In this document: piece by piece, positions 17,203-24,514 of the stretch
Position numbering within the stretch: position 1 is the stretch's first letter
Layout of the letters: every line of letters begins with the position of its first letter
Assembly: GCA_046302815.1 (NCBI GenBank)
Contig: JBKCHO010000152.1
Location: 1 to 31,525 of the forward strand
DNA: 31,525 nt
Direction of reading: 5' to 3'
From: JALRAP01 sp046302815
GTDB lineage: Bacteria > Bacteroidota > Bacteroidia > AKYH767-A > OLB10
Made by a program: the position numbers and the translations under genes
The notes under the pieces: generated by a model
Told to the model about the DNA's origin: nothing
The model's input: the letters and a program-made list of their open reading frames with translations, nothing else
The model's database searches: none

Positions 17203-18289
17203 ATACAACCAATTCAAAGCCATGCTTGCCATCACCAGGGCAAGCCTTAGATCCATCACTAGAAGCCCTTCAGCGGTCGTTTTCACACTGCTTTTTCCCC
17301 TCATTTTCATTCTCGTTTTCGGATTTATTGGAGGCAGCGAAGTGAAAATGAAAATCGGACTGCTTTCCGGAACTGAAAAAAACAATGTATTGTTCGAGGA
17401 AATCCGTAAGCTGCCAGGAGTCAACCTACTGGAGCAGCCCGAACCTGAATTGCTGGAGCTTGCATCCAAGGGCAGGATTGATGCCGTAATAAGAGTTCGA
17501 TTGAATCCCGAACCATCTGGACCGGAATACATCCTAGAGGTAAATCCATCCACTGCAAGCCCGGAAAAAGGAAAATTGTTTCTATCGCTCACTGAAAACA
17601 TTATTTACAAATACAACACCGGTAATCTACCTTCTGAAAACATCAAGGCCGAGTTGCGTCAAGGAGAAGTGTCTGGAAGGAAATTTGCAATGATTGATTT
17701 TATTCTTCCTGGTCAACTTGGCTTCTCGATACTTAGTACGGGCATTTTTGGTACTGCATTTGTTTTTTTCAACCTCAGACAGACACTGGTAATCAAACGG
17801 TTTTTCGCCACTCCGATTCAAAAACCATTCATCATATTGGGAGAAGCTTTGAGTAGGATGGTGTTCTCCTTGACAGGAGCTTTGTTCATCATCGTTGTTG
17901 GTTATTTCTTTTTCGGATTTACTCTAGTGAATGGAGCTGCTACAGCCATTCAAATGATGTTATTGGCGGCACTTGGTTTGATTGTATTCATGGGGTTTGG
18001 GTTTGTTATTTCCGGTGTGGCTCGTAACGAATCAATGATTCCTCCACTGGCAAACCTGATCACCCTACCTCAATTTTTACTGTCTGGAACATTCTTTCCA
18101 ATTGACTCCTTCCCAAACTGGCTCCAACCCATTTGCCAGGTTCTACCATTGACTTATTTGAACGACGCATTGCGAAAAATTGCGTTCGAGGGGGTTGGGT
18201 TCTCTGAAATCGGACTACATGTTTTGGTGATTGTAGGCTGGGGTGTCTTGGCTTACTCATTGGCCGTCAGGGTATTCAGATGGGAATAA
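17195..18289 (+). CDS. ABC-2 type transporter permease (no ATPase gene nearby)
   Basis: This is a 364-residue membrane subunit of an ABC-2 type exporter. One transmembrane helix lies near residues 25-46 (SAVVFTLLFPLIFILVFGFI). A soluble extracytoplasmic segment (about 50-160) is followed by five to six C-terminal helices, with QLGFSILSTGIFGTAFVFFN and the conserved QFLLSGTFFPIDSFPNWLQ. That layout is typical of ABC2 permeases for drugs, lipids or polymers. ATG 17195 lies inside the end of the mscS-like gene (8-base overlap). No nucleotide-binding subunit is in this cluster; the only ABC ATPase in the window is MlaF, which has its own permease. The cargo is unknown. A set of nested inverted repeats follows the stop. 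Confidence 0.88.
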   Translation: MGKYNQFKAMLAITRASLRSITRSPSAVVFTLLFPLIFILVFGFIGGSEVKMKIGLLSGTEKNNVLFEEIRKLPGVNLLEQPEPELLELASKGRIDAVIRVRLNPEPSGPEYILEVNPSTASPEKGKLFLSLTENIIYKYNTGNLPSENIKAELRQGEVSGRKFAMIDFILPGQLGFSILSTGIFGTAFVFFNLRQTLVIKRFFATPIQKPFIILGEALSRMVFSLTGALFIIVVGYFFFGFTLVNGAATAIQMMLLAALGLIVFMGFGFVISGVARNESMIPPLANLITLPQFLLSGTFFPIDSFPNWLQPICQVLPLTYLNDALRKIAFEGVGFSEIGLHVLVIVGWGVLAYSLAVRVFRWE

Positions 18290-18290
18290 G

Positions 18291-18341
18291 GTCCTAGGGG
18301 CTAGGAAGGTTAACTCGAGAACCTTTCGTTTGTTTAAACAA
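18291..18341. repeat. Cluster of three short inverted repeats between ABC permease and protease gene
   Basis: In order these are CCTAG/CTAGG (18293-18297 and 18301-18305, loop GGG), AAGGTT/AACCTT (18306-18311 and 18320-18325, enclosing the palindrome CTCGAG), and the perfect 12-base palindrome TTGTTTAAACAA (18330-18341). The second, followed by T-rich DNA, could be a weak terminator. The palindrome lies about 23 bases upstream of the protease -7 element and could be an operator. Roles are inferred. Confidence 0.4.
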
Positions 18342-18363
18342 CCGATAACATTCGTTTCGTAAC

Positions 18364-18371
18364 TAAATTTG
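18364..18371 (+). promoter_or_regulatory. Candidate -7 element for the zinc protease gene
   Basis: TAAATTTG matches TAnnTTTG exactly, 23 bases before the ATG at 18395. No TTTG lies at the ideal -33 spacing; the nearest (18329-18332) is about 31 bases away. Confidence 0.5.
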
Positions 18372-18394
18372 CATAACCTAATTTAAAAATAACC

Positions 18395-19072
18395 ATGTTG
18401 ATTTATGTCATTGTCATTGCTTTCATGCTCATCGGATGGGTGGTCAGCGCTAGACTCAAAAACAAGTTCAAAAAATACTCGGAGGTAACCATTGGCTCCG
18501 GTCTATCCGGCAGGGAAATTGCTGAGAAGATGCTTCACGATCATGGCATCCGCGATGTGCGTATCATTTCCGTAGAAGGGAAATTAACGGACCACTACAA
18601 CCCTCTGGATAAAACCGTAAACCTCAGCCACGATGTTTATTACGGCCACCACGCTGCTGCCGCTGCAGTGGCTGCCCACGAGGTTGGTCATGCTGTGCAA
18701 CATGCTCAAGCATACAGTTGGCTTCAGTTCCGCTCCGCAATGGTGCCTATTGTAAGCTTTGGTTCCAAGTGGGTGCAATGGGTGTTACTAGCCGGCGTTT
18801 TACTGCTTAACACCTTCCCTCAATTATTGCTGATCGGTATTGTGATGTTTGCAGCGATCACCTTGTTCAGCTTCATTACGCTTCCTGTAGAATTCGATGC
18901 CAGTAATCGTGCCATGGCATGGTTGCAGTCGAGCCGCTCTGCCAATACTGGCGAATTGGTCATGGCTAAAGATGCTCTTAAATGGGCTGCTATGACATAT
19001 GTGGTTGCCGCACTCTCTGCTTTAGCCACATTGCTCTATTATGTAATGCTATATTTGGGTCGTAGAGAGTAA
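18395..19072 (+). CDS. Membrane zinc metallopeptidase, YugP family (Zn_peptidase_2)
   Basis: This is a 225-residue integral membrane protease. An N-terminal helix (1-18) leads into the soluble segment. The zinc-binding motif is AAHEVGHAVQHA with His95, Glu96 and His99. LPVEFDASNRA (Glu166) probably supplies the third zinc ligand. Two further helices lie at about 127-165, and a last one ends at MLYLGRR. The pattern SGLSGREIAEKML near the start is typical of the YugP group. The substrate is unknown; the family is thought to act on membrane proteins. It has its own promoter core and a terminator just after the stop, so it is probably a single-gene unit. Confidence 0.92.
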   Translation: MLIYVIVIAFMLIGWVVSARLKNKFKKYSEVTIGSGLSGREIAEKMLHDHGIRDVRIISVEGKLTDHYNPLDKTVNLSHDVYYGHHAAAAAVAAHEVGHAVQHAQAYSWLQFRSAMVPIVSFGSKWVQWVLLAGVLLLNTFPQLLLIGIVMFAAITLFSFITLPVEFDASNRAMAWLQSSRSANTGELVMAKDALKWAAMTYVVAALSALATLLYYVMLYLGRRE

Positions 19073-19098
19073 ATACCAAGAGTTGATTCCACATAAAT

Positions 19099-19133
19099 AA
19101 AAGCCCCTTTGCAAGTCGGAGGGGCTTTTTAGT
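19099..19133 (+). terminator. Rho-independent terminator after the zinc protease gene
   Basis: The stem AAAAGCCCCT (19099-19108) pairs with AGGGGCTTTT (19120-19129) around an 11-base loop and continues into T residues. Confidence 0.88.
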
Positions 19134-19210
19134 TTTGGTACGGTCCGGTAATTAAATTAAGCCTTGTAAAATCATAATGTAATTGGATAACGAGGTCCAG
19201 CCAACAAATA

Positions 19211-19237
19211 AGAAAAGGGAACCTAACGGTTCCCTTT
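19211..19237 (-). terminator. Rho-independent terminator of tRNA-Cys
   Basis: On the minus strand, just past the tRNA 3' end, AAAGGGAACC pairs with GGTTCCCTTT around the loop GTTA (stem arms 19228-19237 and 19214-19223), followed by TTTTCT. Confidence 0.85.
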
Positions 19238-19239
19238 CG

Positions 19240-19310
19240 AGGTCGCGAGCAGATTCGAACTGCTGTACAAGGTTTTGCAGACCTCTGCCTAGCCACTCGG
19301 CCACGCGACC
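19240..19310 (-). tRNA. tRNA-Cys (anticodon GCA)
   Basis: Read on the minus strand, the 7-bp acceptor stem GGTCGCG pairs with CGCGACC. A D-arm with GAGTGGCTAGGC and the anticodon loop CTGCAAA with anticodon GCA follow. The T-arm contains the standard loop GTTCGAATC. The discriminator base is U (position 19240 is A on the plus strand), as expected for tRNA-Cys. The length is 71 bases, and CCA is not encoded. It stands alone between its own promoter core and terminator. Confidence 0.96.
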
Positions 19311-19319
19311 ATTATTGTG

Positions 19320-19327
19320 CAAAGGTA
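19320..19327 (-). promoter_or_regulatory. Candidate tRNA-Cys promoter -7 element
   Basis: On the minus strand this reads TACCTTTG, a full TAnnTTTG match. It ends 9 bases before the first tRNA base. A CTTG, one mismatch from the -33 TTTG, lies 22 bases further upstream (19350-19353). Confidence 0.6.
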
Positions 19328-19388
19328 CGAATATCAGCGACATCGAACCCAAGTGTGTGGCTTAACGGAAGATCATTCTAAAAGTTAC

Positions 19389-19757
19389 TTAATAAATCGA
19401 AAAATCGTCTGATATGCAAAAAACAGCAGCCTCAACATCGCCATTCACAGGAGGTCTCAGTTTCTTGATTTTCAATTCTATGTGCTTTTTTCCGGGGATT
19501 TTCTTTTGCAAGGCATCCAAGATCCTTCCTGCTACATGTTCGATGAGTTTGGACCTGACAGCCATTTGTTCCCGGACCACATCGCTGACCATGACATAGT
19601 CCACGGTATGATCTAAATCATCCGTTTCTACGGATTTCATCAAATCTGTTGTCACGGTTACATCAACAAAATATTCACCACCAATAAAACCTTCTTCATC
19701 CATGCAACCATGGTATGCGTAGCATCTGATCCCTTGAATAGTGATGGAAGTCTTCAT
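19389..19757 (-). CDS. folB: Dihydroneopterin aldolase
   Basis: FolB cleaves 7,8-dihydroneopterin to 6-hydroxymethyl-dihydropterin and glycolaldehyde in folate synthesis. The protein has 122 residues, the normal size. Recognisable parts are the start ITIQGIRCYAYHGCMDEEG with Glu22, the DHTVDYVMV segment with Tyr54, HVAGRILDAL, and the C-terminal KIKKLRPPVNG with Lys99 near the expected active-site lysine. The start overlaps the glnS stop by one base (TAATG on the minus strand), so the two are translationally coupled. Coupling of folate synthesis to a tRNA synthetase is by position only. Confidence 0.93.
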   Translation of the reverse strand: MKTSITIQGIRCYAYHGCMDEEGFIGGEYFVDVTVTTDLMKSVETDDLDHTVDYVMVSDVVREQMAVRSKLIEHVAGRILDALQKKIPGKKHIELKIKKLRPPVNGDVEAAVFCISDDFSIY

Positions 19758-21430
19758 TAACTACCCTTTCTCTCCTCTTTTGCCCAAGTGTCTTTTAATG
19801 TCACCGTGCGATTGAATACAGGCTTGTCTGATGTACTTTTTTTGTCGACACAGAAATACCCCTTACGCAAAAACTGAAATTTGTCGCCAACCTTAGCCTT
19901 TGCGACACTAGGTTCGGCCATAGCCGCGTCTATTACATGAAGGCTTTCTGGATTTATATAATCTTTGAAATCGCCATCTTCGGAAGAGGGGTCCTCGACA
20001 CGGAAAAGCCGATCGTATAATCGAACCTCCACCGGAACGGCAGTTTCCATAGCAACCCAATGCAAGGTTCCTTTCACATTGATTCCACTGGTATCGTTTC
20101 CGCTTTTGCTTTCAGGAATATAAGAGCATCTTATCTCGGCAATTTGCCCATTTTCATTTTTGGTGAACGACTCGCATTTAATGATGTAGGCATGCTTCAA
20201 GCGAACCATGAGCCCGGGCGCTAGACGGAAATATTTTTTTTCAGCCACCTCCCTGAAATCCTCTCTTTCAATCCAAAGATCTCTTCCGAAAGGGATATCT
20301 CTATAACCACCCTTGTCGTCCGCTTCGGGATTATTCTCTCCTTTTAAAATCTCGGTTTGTCCATCAGGGTAGTTTTCTATTACCAATCTCACTGGATCCA
20401 ATACCACCATTCCGCGATTAGCGATTTTATTCAGGTCTTCGCGAATGCAAAACTCCAATAAGCCCACATCAATGATGTTTTCCCTTCTGGCGACACCGAT
20501 TTTTTCGGCAAACATGCGGATACTTTCTGGCGTATAGCCGCGTCTACGCAACCCACTGATGGTAGGCATGCGTGGATCATCCCATCCATCAACATGTTTT
20601 TCCTGTACTAATTGCAACAGTTTCCGTTTGCTCATAACTGTATAAGTCATGTTCAATCGAGCAAACTCAAATTGCTTGCTTGGGAATATATCCAATTTTT
20701 CAATGAACCACTCGTAAAGAGGCTTGTGGACCTCGAACTCGAGCGTACAGATGGAATGAGTGATTTGCTCTATGGAGTCGGATTGCCCGTGTGCAAAGTC
20801 ATACATCGGATAAATGCACCATTTATCACCTGTGCGATGATGATGCGCATGTTTGATTCGATACATCAACGGATCACGCAGGTGCATATTAGGAGATGCC
20901 ATATCGATCTTGGCGCGAAGTACTTTATCGCCTTCCTTGAATTCCCCATTGCGCATACGAGCAAAAAGATCCAGGTTTTCGTCAATCGTTCTTAATCGGC
21001 AAGGACTATCCTTACCCGGAGTGGTTGGCGTGCCCTTGGCAGCGGCAATTTCCTCCGCTGTACTGTCATCCACATACGCCAAACCCTTTTTTATTAGCTC
21101 AACGGCGAAAACATACAACTGCTCGAAGTAATCAGACGCGTAGAGTTCGTTAGCCCAATTGAAACCAAGCCATTGAATATCCTCTTTGATACTCTCAACA
21201 TATTCGGTATCCTCCGTAACCGGGTTCGTGTCGTCAAAACGCAAATTAGTCGTACCTCCGAATTTGGCAGCAAGACCGAAGTTGAGACAAATCGATTTGG
21301 AGTGCCCAATATGAAGATAACCGTTGGGTTCGGGAGGGAATCTGGTCAAAACACGACCATTATGCTTTCCGGCGGCAACATCCGCAGCAATGATTTCCTC
21401 TAAAAAGTTAGGGCCTTTTTCCTTTTCCAT
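19757..21430 (-). CDS. glnS: Glutaminyl-tRNA synthetase
   Basis: GlnRS is a class I synthetase that charges tRNA-Gln with glutamine. It has 557 residues from ATG 21430. A further in-frame start at 21466 would add 12 residues that lie upstream of the promoter core and is unlikely. The first ATP motif is PPEPNGYLHIGHSKS (HIGH at 40-43). The second is VMSKRK (265-270), the KMSKS equivalent. Other family segments are LRFDDTNP, YPMYDFAHGQSDSIE, CTLEFEVHKPLYEWF and WDDPRMPTISGLRRRGY. The C-terminal anticodon-binding beta-barrels are complete. Its presence implies direct glutaminylation rather than only the amidotransferase route. It lies 39 bases downstream of mlaD. Confidence 0.97.
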   Translation of the reverse strand: MEKEKGPNFLEEIIAADVAAGKHNGRVLTRFPPEPNGYLHIGHSKSICLNFGLAAKFGGTTNLRFDDTNPVTEDTEYVESIKEDIQWLGFNWANELYASDYFEQLYVFAVELIKKGLAYVDDSTAEEIAAAKGTPTTPGKDSPCRLRTIDENLDLFARMRNGEFKEGDKVLRAKIDMASPNMHLRDPLMYRIKHAHHHRTGDKWCIYPMYDFAHGQSDSIEQITHSICTLEFEVHKPLYEWFIEKLDIFPSKQFEFARLNMTYTVMSKRKLLQLVQEKHVDGWDDPRMPTISGLRRRGYTPESIRMFAEKIGVARRENIIDVGLLEFCIREDLNKIANRGMVVLDPVRLVIENYPDGQTEILKGENNPEADDKGGYRDIPFGRDLWIEREDFREVAEKKYFRLAPGLMVRLKHAYIIKCESFTKNENGQIAEIRCSYIPESKSGNDTSGINVKGTLHWVAMETAVPVEVRLYDRLFRVEDPSSEDGDFKDYINPESLHVIDAAMAEPSVAKAKVGDKFQFLRKGYFCVDKKSTSDKPVFNRTVTLKDTWAKEERKGS

Positions 21431-21435
21431 GAGGG

Positions 21436-21443
21436 CAAATTTA
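21436..21443 (-). promoter_or_regulatory. Candidate glnS promoter -7 element, 5 bases from the ATG
   Basis: On the minus strand this reads TAAATTTG, an exact TAnnTTTG match, with only 5 bases between it and the glnS ATG. If used, the glnS-folB transcript would have almost no leader. No -33 TTTG is at standard spacing. Confidence 0.45.
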
Positions 21444-21469
21444 CGGAAAGGGACAAACTCCCCCACTTC

Positions 21470-22432
21470 CTATTTGCTTTTCTTTTCCTGCTGTTTGAAA
21501 TATTTTCTGAAAAGGAAATTGCTTCTCATGGCCTTTAGGTTTTCATTGAGCAACTCCGTGCTCTGTTTAAGATTATGAACACCCTCCTTGACCTCACCTG
21601 CCAGAACACTATCATTATTCACTTTGTAAACCAAACCATTCGGATTGTTCATTCCAGATGTGAATTTGCTTAAGCCTTCCACCACCTTGTTGAGACTGTC
21701 ACTAACTTCTTCTAAGTTGGCAACTGTCAACTTTAAGCCCTGTGCGGCCTTTGGATCCTTAATTAAAACCCCTGCCAACCCTTCTCCCTTGTTAATGGAT
21801 TCCGCAAGACTTCCAATTTGCAAGGTAACCTTATTGGCATTTACAGATGCTTCCCTAATAGCTTGCAGTGCAACCCTGATATTATCAGCCGCCACAGAAT
21901 CCTCTATTAGCCGAAGCAAACCCTTATCGGTGTTAATTCGCGCGGTGAAACTGCGCAGATCCGTGGTGATTGCTTCCAGATTATCATTGGTAGCATTCAG
22001 TGTTCGAATCATCTCGTCCGTCTCTACAGGCCTCAGTGAAGCAATCACATCTCCATCAATAACAGCCTCAGATGGTCCCTTGCCTGGGTTGATATTTACG
22101 AGTTTGTTTCCCATCAATCCATCGGTACCAACCGAAGCCGTAGCGTTTTTCTTAATGTATTGGCTATGCTTTTTTTCGATAACCATGTAAACCGAAACAC
22201 TTGAATCGTTTTCGATACGGATTTTGTCCACGGTTCCTATATCGATACCGGCATATCTCACATTATTGCCTTGCATCAACCCATTCACATTGTAGAATTG
22301 TGAAGAAATACGAATTGTACTGCTGAACAAACTTTGTTTACTACCAATGAGATAAAGGGCTACTACAAGGACAAGTGTGCCTATGGACACAAATAGACCA
22401 AGTCGAATGTTGCTGGGTGTGTTTTTATTCAT
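21470..22432 (-). CDS. mlaD: MlaD family substrate-binding protein (MCE domain)
   Basis: This is a 320-residue periplasmic MCE-domain subunit of a Mla-type lipid transporter. A single N-terminal membrane anchor (about residues 12-28, LFVSIGTLVLVVALYLIG) is followed by the MCE domain (about 37-115) with VNGLMQGNNVRYAGIDIGTV and GTDGLMGNKLVNINPG. The rest is a long helical region (about 125-300) that probably forms the multimer channel, ending in a lysine-rich tail. The start overlaps the mlaF stop by four bases (ATGA). With MlaE and MlaF it should move phospholipids between the inner and outer membranes; the direction is not readable from sequence. MlaA, MlaB and MlaC equivalents are not in this window. 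Confidence 0.92.
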   Translation of the reverse strand: MNKNTPSNIRLGLFVSIGTLVLVVALYLIGSKQSLFSSTIRISSQFYNVNGLMQGNNVRYAGIDIGTVDKIRIENDSSVSVYMVIEKKHSQYIKKNATASVGTDGLMGNKLVNINPGKGPSEAVIDGDVIASLRPVETDEMIRTLNATNDNLEAITTDLRSFTARINTDKGLLRLIEDSVAADNIRVALQAIREASVNANKVTLQIGSLAESINKGEGLAGVLIKDPKAAQGLKLTVANLEEVSDSLNKVVEGLSKFTSGMNNPNGLVYKVNNDSVLAGEVKEGVHNLKQSTELLNENLKAMRSNFLFRKYFKQQEKKSK

Positions 22433-23169
22433 ATGACTCCTTCAAAAAATTGTTTTACGATGGGATCAGTAGATGATTTCAGTACATCGAAAGTGCCTTG
22501 GGCGTGGTTTTTGCCTTCAGACAACACAATCACCGAGTTGGCAGTCATTCGAGCCACTTGCATATCGTGGCTGATGATGACAGATGAGGTATTGTATTTC
22601 TGCTGTAAATCCATAATTAATTCTACAATCTCTCGGCCAGTGATTGGATCAAGTCCCGTGGTGGGCTCATCATACAATACGATTTCAGGTCTCAGTATTA
22701 AAGTGCGAGCTAATCCGATACGCTTCCTCATGCCTCCGGAAAGATCGGCGGGCATCATCTCGGCAGCATGAAGTAGACCGACATTCTCCAACGCCTCGTT
22801 TATCCTGTTCTCGGCATCCTGCTTTGTGATGTCGAACCAATGTCTTCGCATTGGAAACTCCAAATTTTCCCGAACAGTCATGGAATCGTATAGGGCGCTA
22901 TTCTGAAAAAGAAAGCCGATTCGAACTCGCATTCGATCGAGCTGATCATGGTCCATTTCAAGAATATCGGTCCCAAGGACATGGATGCTCCCCTCATCTG
23001 GCTCTAGCAAACGAACAATGCACTTAATTAAAACCGATTTACCCGAACCCGATTTACCAAGGACAACAATATTGTTTCCTCTTGGCACTTTCATTTCAAA
23101 CCCGTCCAAGACATGGTTCGTGCCGAAGGATTTTCTCAGATTTGATATTTCGATTACATTTTCCAGCAT
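22429..23169 (-). CDS. mlaF: Mla-type lipid ABC transporter ATPase
   Basis: This is a 246-residue ABC ATPase that powers the MlaE permease. Walker A is GKSGSGKS (38-45), the Q-loop lies in GFLFQNSALYDSMTV, the signature is LSGGMRKR (143-150), and Walker B is IVLYDEPTTGLDP with Glu168. The H-loop is VIISHDM. The sequence style (FQNSALYDSMTVREN, LSGGMRKRIGLART) is that of MlaF rather than a general importer. The start is 3 bases after the mlaE stop and the end overlaps mlaD by four bases. Confidence 0.95.
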   Translation of the reverse strand: MLENVIEISNLRKSFGTNHVLDGFEMKVPRGNNIVVLGKSGSGKSVLIKCIVRLLEPDEGSIHVLGTDILEMDHDQLDRMRVRIGFLFQNSALYDSMTVRENLEFPMRRHWFDITKQDAENRINEALENVGLLHAAEMMPADLSGGMRKRIGLARTLILRPEIVLYDEPTTGLDPITGREIVELIMDLQQKYNTSSVIISHDMQVARMTANSVIVLSEGKNHAQGTFDVLKSSTDPIVKQFFEGVI

Positions 23170-23172
23170 GTA

Positions 23173-23943
23173 TTAGTTCAGGCCTAAAAGATCTGTTATT
23201 TGAACTGCGATCAAATCGACAATGAATATGGCAAGAGATGCAACCACTACCGCCGAATTCGCTGAGTGTCCAACACCCTCTGTTCCCTTCTTTGAATGGA
23301 ATCCTTTGTAACATCCTACGATGCCAATGGCGAATCCAAAAAAATAGGATTTGACAAAGGCTGGAAGAAAGTCGGAATACTCCAACGAATCGAATACTTG
23401 ATTGGTGTACAGCTTGAAACTTACCACATCCTTCAAGTTGACACCAATGTAGGAGGAGTACAGGGCTAAAGAATCCGACAATACTACCAATACTGGGAGC
23501 ATCAGTGTAGATGCCAACACTCGTGTAACCACCAAATATTTAAACGGATTGGTTCCTGAAACCTCCATAGCATCAATCTGCTCGGTTACCTTCATTGAAC
23601 CCAATTCGGCTCCGATACTAGATCCGATTTTACCCGCGCAAATCAATGCAGTAATAACGGGGCCGATTTCCCTGACCACAGAAATGGCCACCATTGACGG
23701 AAGCCATGATTCGGCACCAAATTCTTCCAAAGTGGGTCTAGATTGCACCGTGAGAACCATTCCCATGATGGCTGCGGTTATTCCAACAAGCGGCAACGAC
23801 TTGTAACCAATAATATAGCATTGCCGAAATAGTTCCTGCCATTCATAACGAGGCCTTAGTCCTTCCTTGAAAAAACGAGCGGTAAATGCCGAGATACCTC
23901 CTACCTCTTCTAAAAAATCATTCCAGGCATTGTTTTTGCTCAT
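23173..23943 (-). CDS. mlaE: MlaE family lipid ABC transporter permease
   Basis: This is a 256-residue inner-membrane permease of the MlaE family. It has several hydrophobic segments, with GITAAIMGMVLTVQSRPTLEEFGAE, and the strongly conserved REIGPVITALICAGKIGSSIGAE followed by the EQIDAMEVSG coupling element. The gene is first in the mlaE-mlaF-mlaD unit. The 139-base gap to the divergent cytochrome gene has only a near-match -7 element on this strand (TACATTCG, 23969-23976). Confidence 0.95.
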   Translation of the reverse strand: MSKNNAWNDFLEEVGGISAFTARFFKEGLRPRYEWQELFRQCYIIGYKSLPLVGITAAIMGMVLTVQSRPTLEEFGAESWLPSMVAISVVREIGPVITALICAGKIGSSIGAELGSMKVTEQIDAMEVSGTNPFKYLVVTRVLASTLMLPVLVVLSDSLALYSSYIGVNLKDVVSFKLYTNQVFDSLEYSDFLPAFVKSYFFGFAIGIVGCYKGFHSKKGTEGVGHSANSAVVVASLAIFIVDLIAVQITDLLGLN

Positions 23944-24039
23944 AGTATGAAGCCCATCTGCTTTGCTGCGAATGTAATATAATGGTCCTCAACATAACAT
24001 GTCTAAAGTCACCCAATAGCAAGGAATTAACCAAGTCAG

Positions 24040-24047
24040 TACCTTTG
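24040..24047 (+). promoter_or_regulatory. Candidate cytochrome gene promoter -7 element
   Basis: TACCTTTG matches TAnnTTTG exactly and lies 35 bases before the ATG at 24083. No convincing -33 TTTG is present. Confidence 0.45.
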
Positions 24048-24082
24048 TAACATAAACTTTTGACCTAAACCTTTCATTCAAA

Positions 24083-24511
24083 ATGAAATACCTAGTTGCA
24101 ATAGCCTTGTTGGTCGCCACTGTCCTAGGCTTGAATTTGTCCTCGCCGACCCCTGCCACATCCCAAAACAACCCCAATGGCTCCAGTGAGTTGTCAACGC
24201 TGATGAGGGATATGCAGCAGTATACAAACCGAGCAAAAGAGGGCTTGAAATCAGGCGCTAAACCCGAACCATATCCTGCCAAGTTCGATAAGATTCATAC
24301 CGCTAAAATCACTGAGGGAATGAGTAAAAGTGATTATTATAAATCATTCGCAGACCTATATGTGATGTCGGTGAAGAATTACGCCAAATCCACAAAAGCC
24401 GATAGAGTTGAGACTTATAACAACATGGTCTCTGCATGCTTGGCATGCCATTCACAACATTGCCCTGGCCCGGTGCCGGTTATCAAGAAAATGAAGTGGG
24501 ATCCAAAATGA
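24083..24511 (+). CDS. Small periplasmic c-type cytochrome, single heme
   Basis: This is a 142-residue exported protein. A signal peptide or anchor occupies about residues 1-20 (YLVAIALLVATVLGLNL). The body is mostly helical (residues 36-115). One heme-binding CXXCH motif, CLACH (Cys119, Cys122, His123), lies close to the C-terminus, with an extra Cys127 just after it. A helical domain with the heme site at its C-terminal end resembles the cytochrome c'/c556 group. It would act in the periplasm in electron transfer or gas/redox sensing; the partner is unknown. It has its own promoter core and converges with the DUF4382-like gene, only 3 bases between stops. I do not recognise a specific named gene. 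Confidence 0.75.
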   Translation: MKYLVAIALLVATVLGLNLSSPTPATSQNNPNGSSELSTLMRDMQQYTNRAKEGLKSGAKPEPYPAKFDKIHTAKITEGMSKSDYYKSFADLYVMSVKNYAKSTKADRVETYNNMVSACLACHSQHCPGPVPVIKKMKWDPK

Positions 24512-24514
24512 GTA

